DNA of 64,000 bases, from contig NZ_SNWM01000003.1 of assembly GCF_004362245.1 (NCBI RefSeq), positions 682,001 through 746,000 on the forward strand, given 5' to 3'. Of this stretch, positions 28,720 through 38,429 are shown piece after piece. Numbering within the stretch: position 1 is the first letter of the stretch; every line of letters starts with the position of its first letter. The DNA comes from Pedobacter duraquae. Its GTDB lineage: Bacteria > Bacteroidota > Bacteroidia > Sphingobacteriales > Sphingobacteriaceae. The notes below the pieces were generated by a model. The model was given only the letters and a program-made list of their open reading frames with translations, searched no databases and was not told the origin of the DNA. The translations under genes were made by a program, and so were the position numbers.

Positions 28720-29382
28720 TTACTCTGAAATAAATTCAAACTTCTTATTTGCGTAAACAGGGTTTTCTAACTGAATTTTTAAACTCCTGAAAGTCTGGAG
28801 AGGTCCTTCGGTGGCCAGGAGGTTAACCAGCCATGGGGGCAATAATCCTCCCGGATCTACCTGAAGCGTATACGTGACTTTAATCTCATTTTTAGCAACA
28901 GGAGCTATTACCCACTGACCGCGCGATTTTTCAATTCTTACAACGCCTTCTTTAATGGCGATATAGCCAGGGATAGCTGGACCGTCCATAGTCACGACTT
29001 TCGTGTCTTTGTTTTGCGTAACAACGAGGTGTGCAACGAAGTCCCTGTTTTCGACTGGCCAGGGTAAGTTTACTTCAGAATAATAGTAAAGTTCTGAGGG
29101 AGATACTTGTTTAATTAAGTTGGCAGATAGCGTGTGGTAAACCCATTTGGGAGAGTTTTTGATGTCTAGCAAAACTGCGATAAGCTGGCTTGAGGTCGCT
29201 TTAAAGTTGCATTCAACTTTTAGCGCTTTGACTTTTGAATAGCTGACCTCGCTACTATAAATCTTAATGCCTTCTTTTTCAGTTCTGAGTTTCCAGTCAG
29301 TTTGTCCGCTAACGATGTTGTTGAAGGATGAGAAAAAAAACAGAACAAATGGAAGGAGCAGTGATTTTAAGTTGAAATACAT
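28720..29382 (-). CDS. Secreted START/SRPBCC-domain protein
   Basis: 220 residues. A signal peptide (NLKSLLLPFVLFFFSSFNNI) is followed by a START-like domain: WKLRTEKEGIKIYSSEVSYS, then a cavity-forming set of strands such as KVVTMDGPAIPGYIAIKEGV and VTYTLQVDPGGLLPPWLVN. START domains bind a hydrophobic ligand. The exported form suggests a periplasmic lipid-binding role. No partner gene is adjacent. Confidence 0.75.
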   Translation of the reverse strand: MYFNLKSLLLPFVLFFFSSFNNIVSGQTDWKLRTEKEGIKIYSSEVSYSKVKALKVECNFKATSSQLIAVLLDIKNSPKWVYHTLSANLIKQVSPSELYYYSEVNLPWPVENRDFVAHLVVTQNKDTKVVTMDGPAIPGYIAIKEGVVRIEKSRGQWVIAPVAKNEIKVTYTLQVDPGGLLPPWLVNLLATEGPLQTFRSLKIQLENPVYANKKFEFISE

Positions 29383-29476
29383 ACATCAAATACGAGCTGG
29401 TAAAGATCGCAATTTTCTGAAAGTGTAGCTCCGGTTGTCTTGGTTAATAAAATAAATGACGTCCGGGTGATGTGTG

Positions 29477-30700
29477 CTATTCAAATACAAAACCTTTGCT
29501 ATGACTGACCTTATTTCTATAAAGCATAAAGAGTCCGGTTGCCACAAGTCCAATCGCTCCCGCTATGCAGACTGCCATGCGCGGACCGAAGCCTTGTGCC
29601 GTCCAGCCGATGAGTAAACTTCCAATTGGAATCATTCCCTGGTAAGCCATCACGTAATAGCTGATAGCCCTTCCACGCATTGCGGGGCTTGAGTGTGTCT
29701 GTATATAGGTGTTGATGGCGGATGTTTGGGCCATCATCCCGATTCCGCTAAATGTCATGAACAGGAGTGCGATGGGAAGCCTGTCAGCAAAAGCAAGCAA
29801 TAATAAACTTAAACCAAAAATTGCACTAGCAATGATGGTAATCTTCATGAGTGGCCTGGCTGATTTAAGATTAGCTAAGTACATCGCCCCAATAACGGAG
29901 CCTAGACCTGCAGCACTCTCGAACCAGCTAAACGTCCGTGCAGTACCTGCAAATACATCCTTAGCAAAAATTGGCATGAGCGTGTTAAATGGTATTACAA
30001 AAAGGCTGCTGATCCCAATCATGATGATCATACTACTTAGCTCCTTGTCGCCAGATACGTATTTAAATCCTTCTTCCAATTCTACCCAAATACTTTTCTG
30101 AGGTTTTTGAATTACGACTATATCCAGCTTCATCAAAAGTAAACAAGCTAGTACAGGAACGTAACTGATAAAGTTACCGACAAAACAAAAGTCTTCTCCA
30201 AAAGTGCTCAGCAGAATTCCAGCTATCGCCGGGCCTACGATTCGGGCCAGATTGGCCATAGTTGAATTGAGTGCAATTGCATTTGGAAGGTCGTCTTTGT
30301 CATCCACCATTTCAATCATCAATGACTGGCGGCAGGTTACGTCAAAAGCATTGATGATGCCCTGAATTAAACTTAAGAAGATAATCATTGGGATATTATA
30401 GTACTGAAAGAAAATCAGTGCGGCAAGGGCTCCTGCCTGGAGCATCGACACGATCTGGGTAACAAGAAGTATACGATATCTGTTGTGTCTGTCTATCAGA
30501 CTTCCTGCATATGGTGAAAGTACGAGCGAGGGGATCAGACTTACAAATCCAACGAGGCCCAGAAGAAGGGCGGATCCTGTTAAGCGATATACTAACCAGG
30601 CTACTGCTGTTTTTTGCATCCATGTGCCGATCAGGGAGATAGATTGTCCGTAAAAGAAAAGTTTAAAGTTGCGGTATTTTAAAGATCTGAATATGCTCAT
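29477..30700 (-). CDS. MFS transporter (EntS/MFS_3-like)
   Basis: 407 residues from ATG 30700 (MSIFRSLKYRNFKLFFYGQS); an earlier in-frame TTG at 30724 is less likely. Twelve hydrophobic helices. The loop motif between helices 2 and 3 reads SPYAGSLIDRHNRYRILLVT, the MFS 'G..aDr..rr..l' pattern. The set resembles the Enterobactin-exporter-like MFS_3 group. Its substrate is unknown. It is divergent from the LysR regulator, which probably controls it. Confidence 0.82.
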   Translation of the reverse strand: MSIFRSLKYRNFKLFFYGQSISLIGTWMQKTAVAWLVYRLTGSALLLGLVGFVSLIPSLVLSPYAGSLIDRHNRYRILLVTQIVSMLQAGALAALIFFQYYNIPMIIFLSLIQGIINAFDVTCRQSLMIEMVDDKDDLPNAIALNSTMANLARIVGPAIAGILLSTFGEDFCFVGNFISYVPVLACLLLMKLDIVVIQKPQKSIWVELEEGFKYVSGDKELSSMIIMIGISSLFVIPFNTLMPIFAKDVFAGTARTFSWFESAAGLGSVIGAMYLANLKSARPLMKITIIASAIFGLSLLLLAFADRLPIALLFMTFSGIGMMAQTSAINTYIQTHSSPAMRGRAISYYVMAYQGMIPIGSLLIGWTAQGFGPRMAVCIAGAIGLVATGLFMLYRNKVSHSKGFVFE

Positions 30701-30752
30701 TTGTTGTATTGGTAACTGGTACAAATTTCTGCATAATAATTTAAGTTGTAAA

Positions 30753-30789
30753 ATTGATAGTTTTAATGATATTGATTAGTTTTAACGAT
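30753..30789. promoter_or_regulatory. Tandem direct repeat between MFS gene and LysR gene
   Basis: ATTGATAGTTTTAATGAT (30753-30770) is followed directly by ATTGATTAGTTTTAACGAT (30771-30789). LysR proteins usually bind two nearby sites of a divergent region, so this pair is the likely target. Confidence 0.55.
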
Positions 30790-30814
30790 CGATTTATAAC
30801 GGTCAATTTTAATT

Positions 30815-31696
30815 ATGGAGTTAAGGCAGCTGGGGTATTTTATAAAAGCTGCGGAACTGTTACATTTCACAGATGCCGCGGCAGCTTCTTTTGTAACGCA
30901 GAGTACCTTGTCGCAGCAAATAAAGCAGCTTGAAGATGAGTTGGGCATGTTGTTGTTTGATAGAATTGGTAAACAGGTAAGGCTAACAGAGGCTGGGCAG
31001 GTGTTTTTGCTTCATGCACGGCAGATTTTACTAGATGTAAAAAAGTCTAAGCAGGCTATTTTTGAATTGAATAATTTGGTGACCGGCGAACTTCGGATTG
31101 GTGTGACTTATGCATTTAGCTCAATGTTACTCCCTGCACTGGGGCCTTTCTCGATTAAGTACCCTGGAATCAGAATTGTTCTTGAGTATGGCACAGCGAA
31201 TGAGCTGGAGCATAAGTTGAAACTGGCAGAGCTGGACGTAATCCTGGCTTTTCATGACCAATCTGACAATGAGGGCTTCGAGATGCAGCTGCTCTTTGTG
31301 TCACGTATTATGATGGTTATTGCTAAACAACATCCTTTAGCAGGATTAAAAAAGATAACACTAAGCGAATTGGGCAAGGTGGAACTTGTTTTGCCAAGTA
31401 AGGGGTTTAGTTCGCGGGATTTTATTGATGAGTTGTTCAATAAGCGTAAAATCGTGCCTTCGATCAAAGTGGAAATCAATGATGTCCATTCTTTACTCTC
31501 CATGATCAACGAGGGGCATTGGGCTACAATCATTAATGAAAAGGCAATCAGTACCTGGGAGAATCTTACTGCGGTGCCAATTTCAGGAATTGCACATGCA
31601 AAACATGCTTTTATATTATGGCAAAAGGGCGGGCATAAGAAAAAATCGGCTACTTTATTTATCGATGAGCTGATTGATATCCTGCAGGTGCGTTAA
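30815..31696 (+). CDS. LysR-family transcriptional regulator (CynR-like)
   Basis: 293 residues. An N-terminal winged HTH (MELRQLGYFIKAAELLHFTD then AAAASFVTQSTLSQQIKQLE) is the LysR signature. The rest is a periplasmic-binding-like effector domain (FSSMLLPALGPFSIKYPGIR). The CynR-like sequence flavour is typical of regulators of efflux genes. It is divergent from the MFS transporter and its 3' end overlaps the KTSC gene by four bases. Confidence 0.85.
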   Translation: MELRQLGYFIKAAELLHFTDAAAASFVTQSTLSQQIKQLEDELGMLLFDRIGKQVRLTEAGQVFLLHARQILLDVKKSKQAIFELNNLVTGELRIGVTYAFSSMLLPALGPFSIKYPGIRIVLEYGTANELEHKLKLAELDVILAFHDQSDNEGFEMQLLFVSRIMMVIAKQHPLAGLKKITLSELGKVELVLPSKGFSSRDFIDELFNKRKIVPSIKVEINDVHSLLSMINEGHWATIINEKAISTWENLTAVPISGIAHAKHAFILWQKGGHKKKSATLFIDELIDILQVR

Positions 31697-31890
31697 TTCA
31701 ATTCTTCGTATGCATAATTTGGCTTAATCACAAAATTAAGATATCGGCCTTTCGATGTGGTACGCCGCATGGTTTGATATATCTTTTCCGGTACATCTTT
31801 ATATGCGTATACCTTACCAGATAAGAAGGTAACTTCTAAAATCAGTGTTTCTGCATCATAACTAAAATGATCGATTACAGAAGAGGGCAT
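31693..31890 (-). CDS. KTSC-domain protein
   Basis: 65 residues covering almost only a KTSC domain: SVIDHFSYDAETLILEVTFL, then SGKVYAYKDVPEKIYQTMR with the 'F.sG.vY.Y..VP...y' motif, and NFVIKPNYAYEEL. KTSC is found in lysyl-tRNA synthetases and in short stand-alone proteins and may bind nucleic acid; the role here is unknown. Confidence 0.75.
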   Translation of the reverse strand: MPSSVIDHFSYDAETLILEVTFLSGKVYAYKDVPEKIYQTMRRTTSKGRYLNFVIKPNYAYEELN

Positions 31891-31944
31891 GTCTGGCTGT
31901 TTCAGATATGCCTGTAAAAATAATGCCAGATTTTAAGGGAAGAT

Positions 31945-32520
31945 TTAGTCTTCTGCGTGAAAACAAGGGCGGCATCGGGGTTCATAACTTTCTTTTTCAC
32001 CCAAAAGAATTTTAGCATCATTAGCCACTTTCCGGTACGAGTACATTGCCGGACTACCGCAGCGTACGCAAACGGCATTTACTTTTGTTACATGTTCAGC
32101 GATTGCCATCAATGCCGGCATGGGTCCAAATGGTTTTCCAGCAAAGTCCATGTCCAGACCGGCAATAATAACCCTGATACCTTTATTTGCTAGTTTATTT
32201 ACGACTTCAGGGAGATCGTCATCAAAAAATTGAGCTTCATCGATTCCAACAACCTGGGTATTTGCTCCAAGGAGCAGGATAGCAGAAGAATTTTCTACAG
32301 GAGTGGATTGAATGGAATTATGATCGTGTGAAACTACCGCAGTTTCATCGTATCTGATGTCTGTTTTTGGTTTAAAAATTTCAACCTGAAGTTTCGCAAT
32401 CTGTGCACGTTTGAGCCTTCTGATCAGCTCTTCAGTTTTTCCGGAAAACATAGAGCCGGAAACGACTTCGATACTGCCACCGTAGGCTCCACGCTGATAA
32501 ATTTTCTCGCTGAATAACAT
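31945..32520 (-). CDS. tdk: Thymidine kinase
   Basis: 191 residues. The P-loop [18 protein letters not shown] near residue 22, the DEAQF motif ([12 protein letters not shown]), and Cys pairs for zinc (CVRCGSP and CRPC near the end) match the type II thymidine kinase family. It phosphorylates thymidine to TMP in the salvage pathway in the cytosol. The length is normal. It stands alone. Confidence 0.95.
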   Translation of the reverse strand: MLFSEKIYQRGAYGGSIEVVSGSMFSGKTEELIRRLKRAQIAKLQVEIFKPKTDIRYDETAVVSHDHNSIQSTPVENSSAILLLGANTQVVGIDEAQFFDDDLPEVVNKLANKGIRVIIAGLDMDFAGKPFGPMPALMAIAEHVTKVNAVCVRCGSPAMYSYRKVANDAKILLGEKESYEPRCRPCFHAED

Positions 32521-32683
32521 GTATGATCTGGAAAATATGGGTGTTTGTTGACTGGCAAAAGTAAGAAAAAATCGCGCATATGCTTAGAATTTCATTACAC
32601 AAAACGGTATTTTAAGAAATTAAGCGTTACATTTGGGTGTGAGGCTACTCAACATAAAAGACACTTTTTTTCGTTAACAGACT

Positions 32684-33823
32684 ATGATGAACCAAGAGGA
32701 TCTCTTTAAGAAAATAGGTTCCATCCTTCAGGAACTTCAGGATCAATACGATTTTTTAGCACAAAATCCGCAGCAACTGAATGAGTTGGAATTGGAACTT
32801 TTCCAGGCGAATGCGAGTTTTTTGAGCGACCACGTAGAGATTATCAAGAAAGTCAATAACGCTAAGTCGGTAAAAGAATTACCCGCCGCTGAACCCGATA
32901 TCGTACCTGCGAATCCCGTTCTTGAAGAACTGTTTAAGCCGGACAACGAATCTCCAACTTTTGAATTTGTATTGAACGATCAGTCATTGAGTGATAAATT
33001 TGATTTTGAAGAGAAACCTGTTTATGAGATTTTTGACCGTCCTTTAAGTGCAGAGGAGCAGGAAATTATCAGCAGAAAACAACAACTTTTGGCTGATCAG
33101 GAACCTAAGATGACCGTCGAAGTTCCCGCTGCTCCGGCTACTGAAGTGAAGTTGACTGAATATACTATGGAAGCGGAAACGCCGGCTAGCATTGAACAAG
33201 TACAAGAAGAAATTCAAGAGGTTAATGACCATCGGTACGTTAGTCCCGAACTTGAAGAGATTCCCGATACATCAGATCCAGATGATGAGTTGTCAGAGGA
33301 AAATGTTTTGGCTGATCATGAAGCAGATGAAGCCGATGAGAAGGTGCTGGAAGAAGAAGAAATACTGACTGAAGAAGAGGAAGACGAGATTGGGCCTGAA
33401 CCATTTCTTGTTGTGGAAGAGAAGATCGCTGATTCTATAGTGCCGGAGCCAGTATCAGCGCCAATAGTCGCAGCTGAAATTCCCACGGTTTTTGATACAC
33501 CTGCGCACAAACCAACGCTGAACGAAATGTTAGCCGCAAATGCATCAGGATCTAAAAATATTGGTTTTGAACGATCGAGATTGCCAGTTACTGATTTAAA
33601 AGGGGCGATTAACCTTAATGAAAAACTCCTTTATATTAAAGACCTTTTTAACGGCTATAACCTGGCTTATGCCGAAGTTATCGACATCTTGAACAAGATG
33701 CCGGATTTTAAGACTGCGGATCAATTTCTGCAAAGTAATTATGCTGTTAAAAACAACTGGGCATCTAAAGAGGGTACTGTTGCGCAATTCTATGAGTTGT
33801 TGCATTTGCGCTTTCCCGACTAG
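32684..33823 (+). CDS. Acidic protein of unknown function
   Basis: 379 residues, strongly acidic. A short helical N-terminus (EDLFKKIGSILQELQDQYDF), a long low-complexity acidic/proline middle (about 70-260, e.g. EEEEILTEEEEDEIG), and a C-terminal helical domain (NLNEKLLYIKDLFNGYNLAY then AEVIDILNKMPDFKTADQFL). No signal peptide or transmembrane helix is seen. A protein-interaction role near the cell-shape genes is possible because it converges on rodA with a four-base overlap. Confidence 0.6.
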   Translation: MMNQEDLFKKIGSILQELQDQYDFLAQNPQQLNELELELFQANASFLSDHVEIIKKVNNAKSVKELPAAEPDIVPANPVLEELFKPDNESPTFEFVLNDQSLSDKFDFEEKPVYEIFDRPLSAEEQEIISRKQQLLADQEPKMTVEVPAAPATEVKLTEYTMEAETPASIEQVQEEIQEVNDHRYVSPELEEIPDTSDPDDELSEENVLADHEADEADEKVLEEEEILTEEEEDEIGPEPFLVVEEKIADSIVPEPVSAPIVAAEIPTVFDTPAHKPTLNEMLAANASGSKNIGFERSRLPVTDLKGAINLNEKLLYIKDLFNGYNLAYAEVIDILNKMPDFKTADQFLQSNYAVKNNWASKEGTVAQFYELLHLRFPD

Positions 33824-35085
33824 ATAAAGCCCATTCTATTTGAGTCCAGCTTAAGAAAGATAAAAAGGAGCACTGTGAAACTCCATAGTGAAGAACCTCC
33901 ATAACTAATAAATGGGAGTGGGATTCCGATTACTGGAATGATGCCTATGGTCATTCCAATATTGATGAAAACATGGAAGAATATAATACTGGCTACGCAA
34001 TAGCCATAAACCCGGGAGAAACTGGAGCGTTGTCGCTCTGCTAGGTTTATGACTCGTAATAACAGAAATATATAAAGGCCTATCACAACGAAACATCCTA
34101 AAAAGCCCCATTCTTCGCCAATAGTGGAGAAGATAAAGTCAGTGCTTTGCTCTGGAACATAACCATATTTTGTTTGGGTTCCTTCCAAAAATCCGCGACC
34201 AAAAGCCTGACCTGAGCCTATTGCAATTTTGGATTGAATTACGTTATATCCGGCACCTTTAGGGTCAGTTTTCAAGCCAAGCATAATCTCAATCCGGGTA
34301 CGCTGATGTTGCTGTAACACATTTTCGTAAATCAACTTTACAGTAAATAGGTAGGCAATTGCTATGATTGTTGCGAGGATTACCGTGAACAATACTTTTT
34401 GTCGTTTTCGGTTTTGGTACATGAAAAATCCACCTATGCCAAGGATGATTAAGATGATGAGGTAGATCGGAAGTAAAAAATCTGCCACAAACAGAACAAT
34501 CATACCGAGAAATATCAATAGGAAATAACCTGACAGACCTTCCCTATAGAGCGGAAACATAAATGACAGGAAAACCAGGGCGGAACCTGTATCTGGTTGA
34601 AGCATAATAAACAACAGAGGCACTCCTATGATAATTGCTGCAAAGAATATGGATTTAATTTCGGTGAATTTCGGACTGAAACTGCTGATGTACCTGGAGA
34701 GCAGCAGTGCTGTGCCAAATTTAGCAAATTCTGCAGGTTGGAGTTTAAAACTGCCTATGGCAATCCAGGCCTGATTACCGGCAACTTTGTTGCCAATAAC
34801 AAGTACCATAAACAGGAGGAATATCGTTCCCCCATAAATTATAGGCGAGAAGACGCTGAAGAACTGTGCATCTAATAGCAGGATGGTGAATCCTAAAACG
34901 AGTGCTGTTATTATGAAAATCAGCTGTCGGCCATAGCTGCTTCCAAAATTAAACACAGCAGAGTTCTCCGGATTATAAATTGAAGCAAAAATATTAACAA
35001 ATCCGATGGCACACAAAGCCACATAGATAAGTATGGTTACCCAGTCAACATTAAAAAAAAACCTGTTTCCCTGTTGTGCTCTCAT
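33820..35085 (-). CDS. rodA: RodA rod-shape peptidoglycan glycosyltransferase (SEDS)
   Basis: 421 residues with about ten hydrophobic helices. The SEDS hallmarks are present: QPDTGSALVFLSFMFPLY near the middle, IAIGSGQAFGRGFLEGTQTK, then VPEQSTDFIFSTIGEEWGFL, and GIPLPFISYGGSSLW near the end. It polymerises glycan strands of peptidoglycan with PBP2. It is the last gene of the mre operon. Confidence 0.95.
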   Translation of the reverse strand: MRAQQGNRFFFNVDWVTILIYVALCAIGFVNIFASIYNPENSAVFNFGSSYGRQLIFIITALVLGFTILLLDAQFFSVFSPIIYGGTIFLLFMVLVIGNKVAGNQAWIAIGSFKLQPAEFAKFGTALLLSRYISSFSPKFTEIKSIFFAAIIIGVPLLFIMLQPDTGSALVFLSFMFPLYREGLSGYFLLIFLGMIVLFVADFLLPIYLIILIILGIGGFFMYQNRKRQKVLFTVILATIIAIAYLFTVKLIYENVLQQHQRTRIEIMLGLKTDPKGAGYNVIQSKIAIGSGQAFGRGFLEGTQTKYGYVPEQSTDFIFSTIGEEWGFLGCFVVIGLYIFLLLRVINLAERQRSSFSRVYGYCVASIIFFHVFINIGMTIGIIPVIGIPLPFISYGGSSLWSFTVLLFIFLKLDSNRMGFI

Positions 35086-37031
35086 TATCGTGTTGCAATA
35101 GGTTTGGGTTTATCTGCAATTTTATTCGCTGTTGCTACAGGCGCAGTAGGGTTTGACTTTCCGGCGGAGTCTGTATTTTTCGGCATCAGTTTAATTTTCG
35201 GTTTAGGTTGTTCTGGTAAAACTACCTGTTTTTTCATCCATTCTACCTGTGCTTTCCGGTATCCGGAAATACTGTCTGTCAGGTATTTTTCTGCCATGTA
35301 GCTGGCAATAGGTGCCGCATAGGTACTACCAAACCCTGCATTTTCAACAATCACTGCGATAGCTATTTTAGGATTATCTCTTGGGGCAAAGCCGATAAAA
35401 ACAGAATGGTTTTTGCCATGTGGATTTTGCACGGTTCCGGTTTTTCCGCACATAATAATATTGGGCAACCTGGATAGAACTGCAGTTCCCCATGGACTAT
35501 TTACAGCTTCCTGCATCCCATCAATTACGGGTTCAAAGTGCCTGGCCTCTATGTCAACATAATTTTTCTGAACGTATTCTTTTTTAATGACCTTCTTGTC
35601 GCCGATAGCCTTAATCAAATGCGGCTTTACATAATAGCCTCTGTTGGCGATAATAGCCATGATATTGGCCATTTGCAAAGGCGTAGCTGCCATTTCCCCT
35701 TGTCCGATAGCCAATGAAATTACTGTAGTATATCCCCAATATTTTCCAAAACGTTTAGTGTATTCATTTGAAGTGAACAATGTTCCTTTACGCTCAAAAG
35801 GCATATCGATATCCAGTGGCGCGCCTAAACCGAACTTGCGTACTTTAGCTTCCCAATCAGAATAAGCTAGTTTCTGATTCTTGAAACGTTTCTGGGTCAT
35901 GAGTTTTGTAAATACATTACATGCATATGTATTACAGGATCGAGCTAGTCCACGTCGTAAGGCTACATTTCCATCCACGTGTTCACATTTCACTTTATGA
36001 TTTCCGGCCCAGTAATATCCTGGACAATTGAACGTCATGTCGGGATCAATTACGCCTTCCTGCAATCCTATTAATGCATCAACGGGTTTAAAGGAAGAAC
36101 CTGGAGAATAATATCCGGAAATAGGCCTGACGTTAAGTGGCCTGTTCGGTTCAGCTAATAAGCCCATGTAGTTCTTATTATACCCTTTCCCAACCATGAT
36201 ATTTGGATCATATCCAGGGCTACTCACGAAAGCAAGGACTTCACCTGTTGAAGGTTCGATGGCGACAATACTGCCAACTTTGTTTTTCATCAACTGTTCA
36301 CCAAGTTTTTGAACTTCAATATCAAGGGAGGAATAAACTTTTTCTCCTGATCTGGCAAGAGTGTCCAGTTTACCATCTGAATAGCTGCCCTGGGGCACGT
36401 TTCTGGCATCGTACAACATATTGGTAACTCCTCTTTCTCCGCGTAGAACGTCATTATACTGACGTTCAATTCCGGCCTTTCCAATATAATCTCCGGGTCT
36501 GTAATAGCCCTCGTTGTCGTCTATGTCCTTTTGCGTCACCTCTTTAACATATCCAAAGAACTGACCGGCGATACTGTCCGGATAATTTCTAACGGTTCTG
36601 TTCTGTACAAGAAAGCCAGGGAAACGGGATAACTTTTCCTGTAATGATGCGTAGATTTCCACTGACAGCTGTTTTTCAAAAACGGTTGGTTGGTATCTGG
36701 ATTGTACTGTAGCCTTGTGAAACCGTTTATAAAATCCCGGCATATCAATTCCTATAATGCGGCAAAGCTCTAAAGTATCAAAAGATTTTACTTGATTTGG
36801 TATGACCATCAGATCATATACGGGTTCATTTTGAACAAGTACTTTTCCTTTTCTATCAAATATAACTCCACGGGCCGGGAACGTATAGATCTTGCGTAAC
36901 ACATTACTTTCTGCTGAAAGGAAATATTTATCACTTACGACCTGGATATAAAAGAGCTTGCCCAAAAGAATAAGCGCTACTATAATAAATAGCGCCTGAA
37001 TGGTATATTTTCTGTTGAAAAGATTCTCCAT
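35085..37031 (-). CDS. mrdA: Penicillin-binding protein 2 (transpeptidase)
   Basis: 648 residues. An N-terminal membrane anchor, a dimerisation/pedestal domain, and a transpeptidase domain. The active-site Ser sits in YSPGSSFKPVDALIGLQ, the SxN motif in RSCNTY, and KTGT in GKTGTVQNPHGK. A low-complexity Pro/Lys tail ends the protein. It crosslinks peptidoglycan for the elongasome with RodA and MreBCD. Genes overlap by one base on both sides. Confidence 0.95.
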   Translation of the reverse strand: MENLFNRKYTIQALFIIVALILLGKLFYIQVVSDKYFLSAESNVLRKIYTFPARGVIFDRKGKVLVQNEPVYDLMVIPNQVKSFDTLELCRIIGIDMPGFYKRFHKATVQSRYQPTVFEKQLSVEIYASLQEKLSRFPGFLVQNRTVRNYPDSIAGQFFGYVKEVTQKDIDDNEGYYRPGDYIGKAGIERQYNDVLRGERGVTNMLYDARNVPQGSYSDGKLDTLARSGEKVYSSLDIEVQKLGEQLMKNKVGSIVAIEPSTGEVLAFVSSPGYDPNIMVGKGYNKNYMGLLAEPNRPLNVRPISGYYSPGSSFKPVDALIGLQEGVIDPDMTFNCPGYYWAGNHKVKCEHVDGNVALRRGLARSCNTYACNVFTKLMTQKRFKNQKLAYSDWEAKVRKFGLGAPLDIDMPFERKGTLFTSNEYTKRFGKYWGYTTVISLAIGQGEMAATPLQMANIMAIIANRGYYVKPHLIKAIGDKKVIKKEYVQKNYVDIEARHFEPVIDGMQEAVNSPWGTAVLSRLPNIIMCGKTGTVQNPHGKNHSVFIGFAPRDNPKIAIAVIVENAGFGSTYAAPIASYMAEKYLTDSISGYRKAQVEWMKKQVVLPEQPKPKIKLMPKNTDSAGKSNPTAPVATANKIADKPKPIATR

Positions 37032-37546
37032 TAGCGTTGTTTTCTATTATAGAAGATAAATGATATCAATATAACAGTAACCAAAGTGAAAATACTACTA
37101 AATAAACATCTTAGCAGCGTATAAGAAAGTTCGCTGAACCGGAATGCCTCAAGAAGAAAAAGCACCAGATGATGTACAAGAATACAAAGCATGGCATATA
37201 AAGCAAACCATTTGAATCCCATATTGCTTAGTGTAGGCTCAACTTCGTCAAAGTTATCCCTATTTACGCTGACTGCAATAAAAGATATTCTAACAAATGC
37301 CAGCGCAACACATGCGGACGTATGTACACCAAGCGTGTCGTAAAAGGTATCTAATGTTAAGCCTGTTATAAAGGCAATCAGATAAAGCAGTAAATTCGGT
37401 GTGCTAAAAGGGAGAATAAGTAGGAAAAGCACATACATGAAGGGAGTCGCGAGGTTATAAAAACTCAGGTTCCTTAGTAAAAGAATCTGAACCAAAATGA
37501 GGACTACCCATCTGATAATATTGATAATTATGAGTCTACTATTCAT
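37031..37546 (-). CDS. mreD: MreD rod-shape protein
   Basis: 171 residues with five or more membrane helices (WVVLILVQILLLRNLSFYNL, FMYVLFLLILPFSTPNLLLY). Sequence is weakly conserved as in other MreD, but its place between mreC and PBP2 and the size fit. It overlaps mreC by eight bases. It is part of the elongasome in the inner membrane. Confidence 0.88.
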   Translation of the reverse strand: MNSRLIIINIIRWVVLILVQILLLRNLSFYNLATPFMYVLFLLILPFSTPNLLLYLIAFITGLTLDTFYDTLGVHTSACVALAFVRISFIAVSVNRDNFDEVEPTLSNMGFKWFALYAMLCILVHHLVLFLLEAFRFSELSYTLLRCLFSSIFTLVTVILISFIFYNRKQR

Positions 37547-38375
37547 TTGGGATTTTAGCGTCTAAGGTTTTAACTTCTTCAGCAAATTTATCTTTGATTA
37601 CATATACATATTGTAGTGTACTGAAATCATTTAATAAGACGATTTCAATCGTCATAAAGTTATCTCCTGTAGCGATGGCCGTGTTACTGACCTTACCGAT
37701 GGGTATTCCGGGAGGAAAAGCCCCATAGCCTGATGTGACTACTGTGTCTCCAATAGTAACTTTAAACTGATTTGGTATTTCTTTGACAAAAGCTTTTCTG
37801 AAGTCGAAATTTTTCTCTCCCCAAACTAGTGAACCCAATGCGTTGTTTTTTTTCAGGTTAACACTAATGCGTGTGTCTTTATGCAGAAGTGACTGAATAG
37901 TTGCCAAATGAGGTGATACATCGCGGATGAAACCAACTACACCCTTTCCTGGAGAAATTACTGCCATACCACTTTGAATGCCGTCATCAGCCCCTTTGTT
38001 GATGGTAATGATGTTATTGCGTAAAGTAATGGAGTTTTTTATAATGCGGGCAGGGAGGTAGGTATACTGATATTTATTTACGGTGTCCTTAACGGTTGCA
38101 TTCTTTGCACTATCTACATGTGTCATCGCGAAAAGCTGCGCATTCAATCTAGCATTTTCTATAGATAGGCTATCATTGACTTGACCTAAGTTGACATATT
38201 TTCTCGCTACATTCAGATTTTGATAAACTTTCCCTACAATTTCATTAGTAGAATTGAAAGTGATGCTCCGCTGATATACATTGTTTTTCACTGTAAGAAC
38301 GATACCCGCCGTGAAAAAAATGATGAATAAGAAAAATGCGTTGTATCTGTTTATAAAAATCCAAAGGTTACGCAT
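37539..38375 (-). CDS. mreC: MreC cell-shape protein
   Basis: 278 residues. One N-terminal membrane helix (AFFLFIIFFTAGIVLTVKNN), a coiled-coil (NDSLSIENARLNAQLFAMTH) and a periplasmic beta domain with AVISPGKGVVGFIRDVSPHL and TVVTSGYGAFPPGIPIGKVS, the classic 'SG..G.fP.GipiG.V' of MreC. It links the cytoplasmic MreB with periplasmic enzymes. A strong hairpin precedes it. Confidence 0.93.
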   Translation of the reverse strand: MRNLWIFINRYNAFFLFIIFFTAGIVLTVKNNVYQRSITFNSTNEIVGKVYQNLNVARKYVNLGQVNDSLSIENARLNAQLFAMTHVDSAKNATVKDTVNKYQYTYLPARIIKNSITLRNNIITINKGADDGIQSGMAVISPGKGVVGFIRDVSPHLATIQSLLHKDTRISVNLKKNNALGSLVWGEKNFDFRKAFVKEIPNQFKVTIGDTVVTSGYGAFPPGIPIGKVSNTAIATGDNFMTIEIVLLNDFSTLQYVYVIKDKFAEEVKTLDAKIPNE

Positions 38376-38393
38376 AGCTGAGTGGTATTATAA

Positions 38394-38425
38394 TTTGATT
38401 CTGTAAACTGTTTTACAGAATCAAA
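38394..38425 (-). terminator. Strong hairpin between mreB and mreC (partial terminator)
   Basis: TTTGATTCTGTAAA, loop of four, TTTACAGAATCAAA: 14 perfect pairs, followed in the leftward sense by TTATAATA. It can lower expression of mreCD-mrdA-rodA relative to mreB. Confidence 0.75.
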
Positions 38426-38429
38426 TATT

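Noticed and set aside
33040..33520. Ser/Ala-rich minus-strand frames opposite the acidic protein
   Set aside because: They are antisense shadows of Glu/Asp-rich codons.
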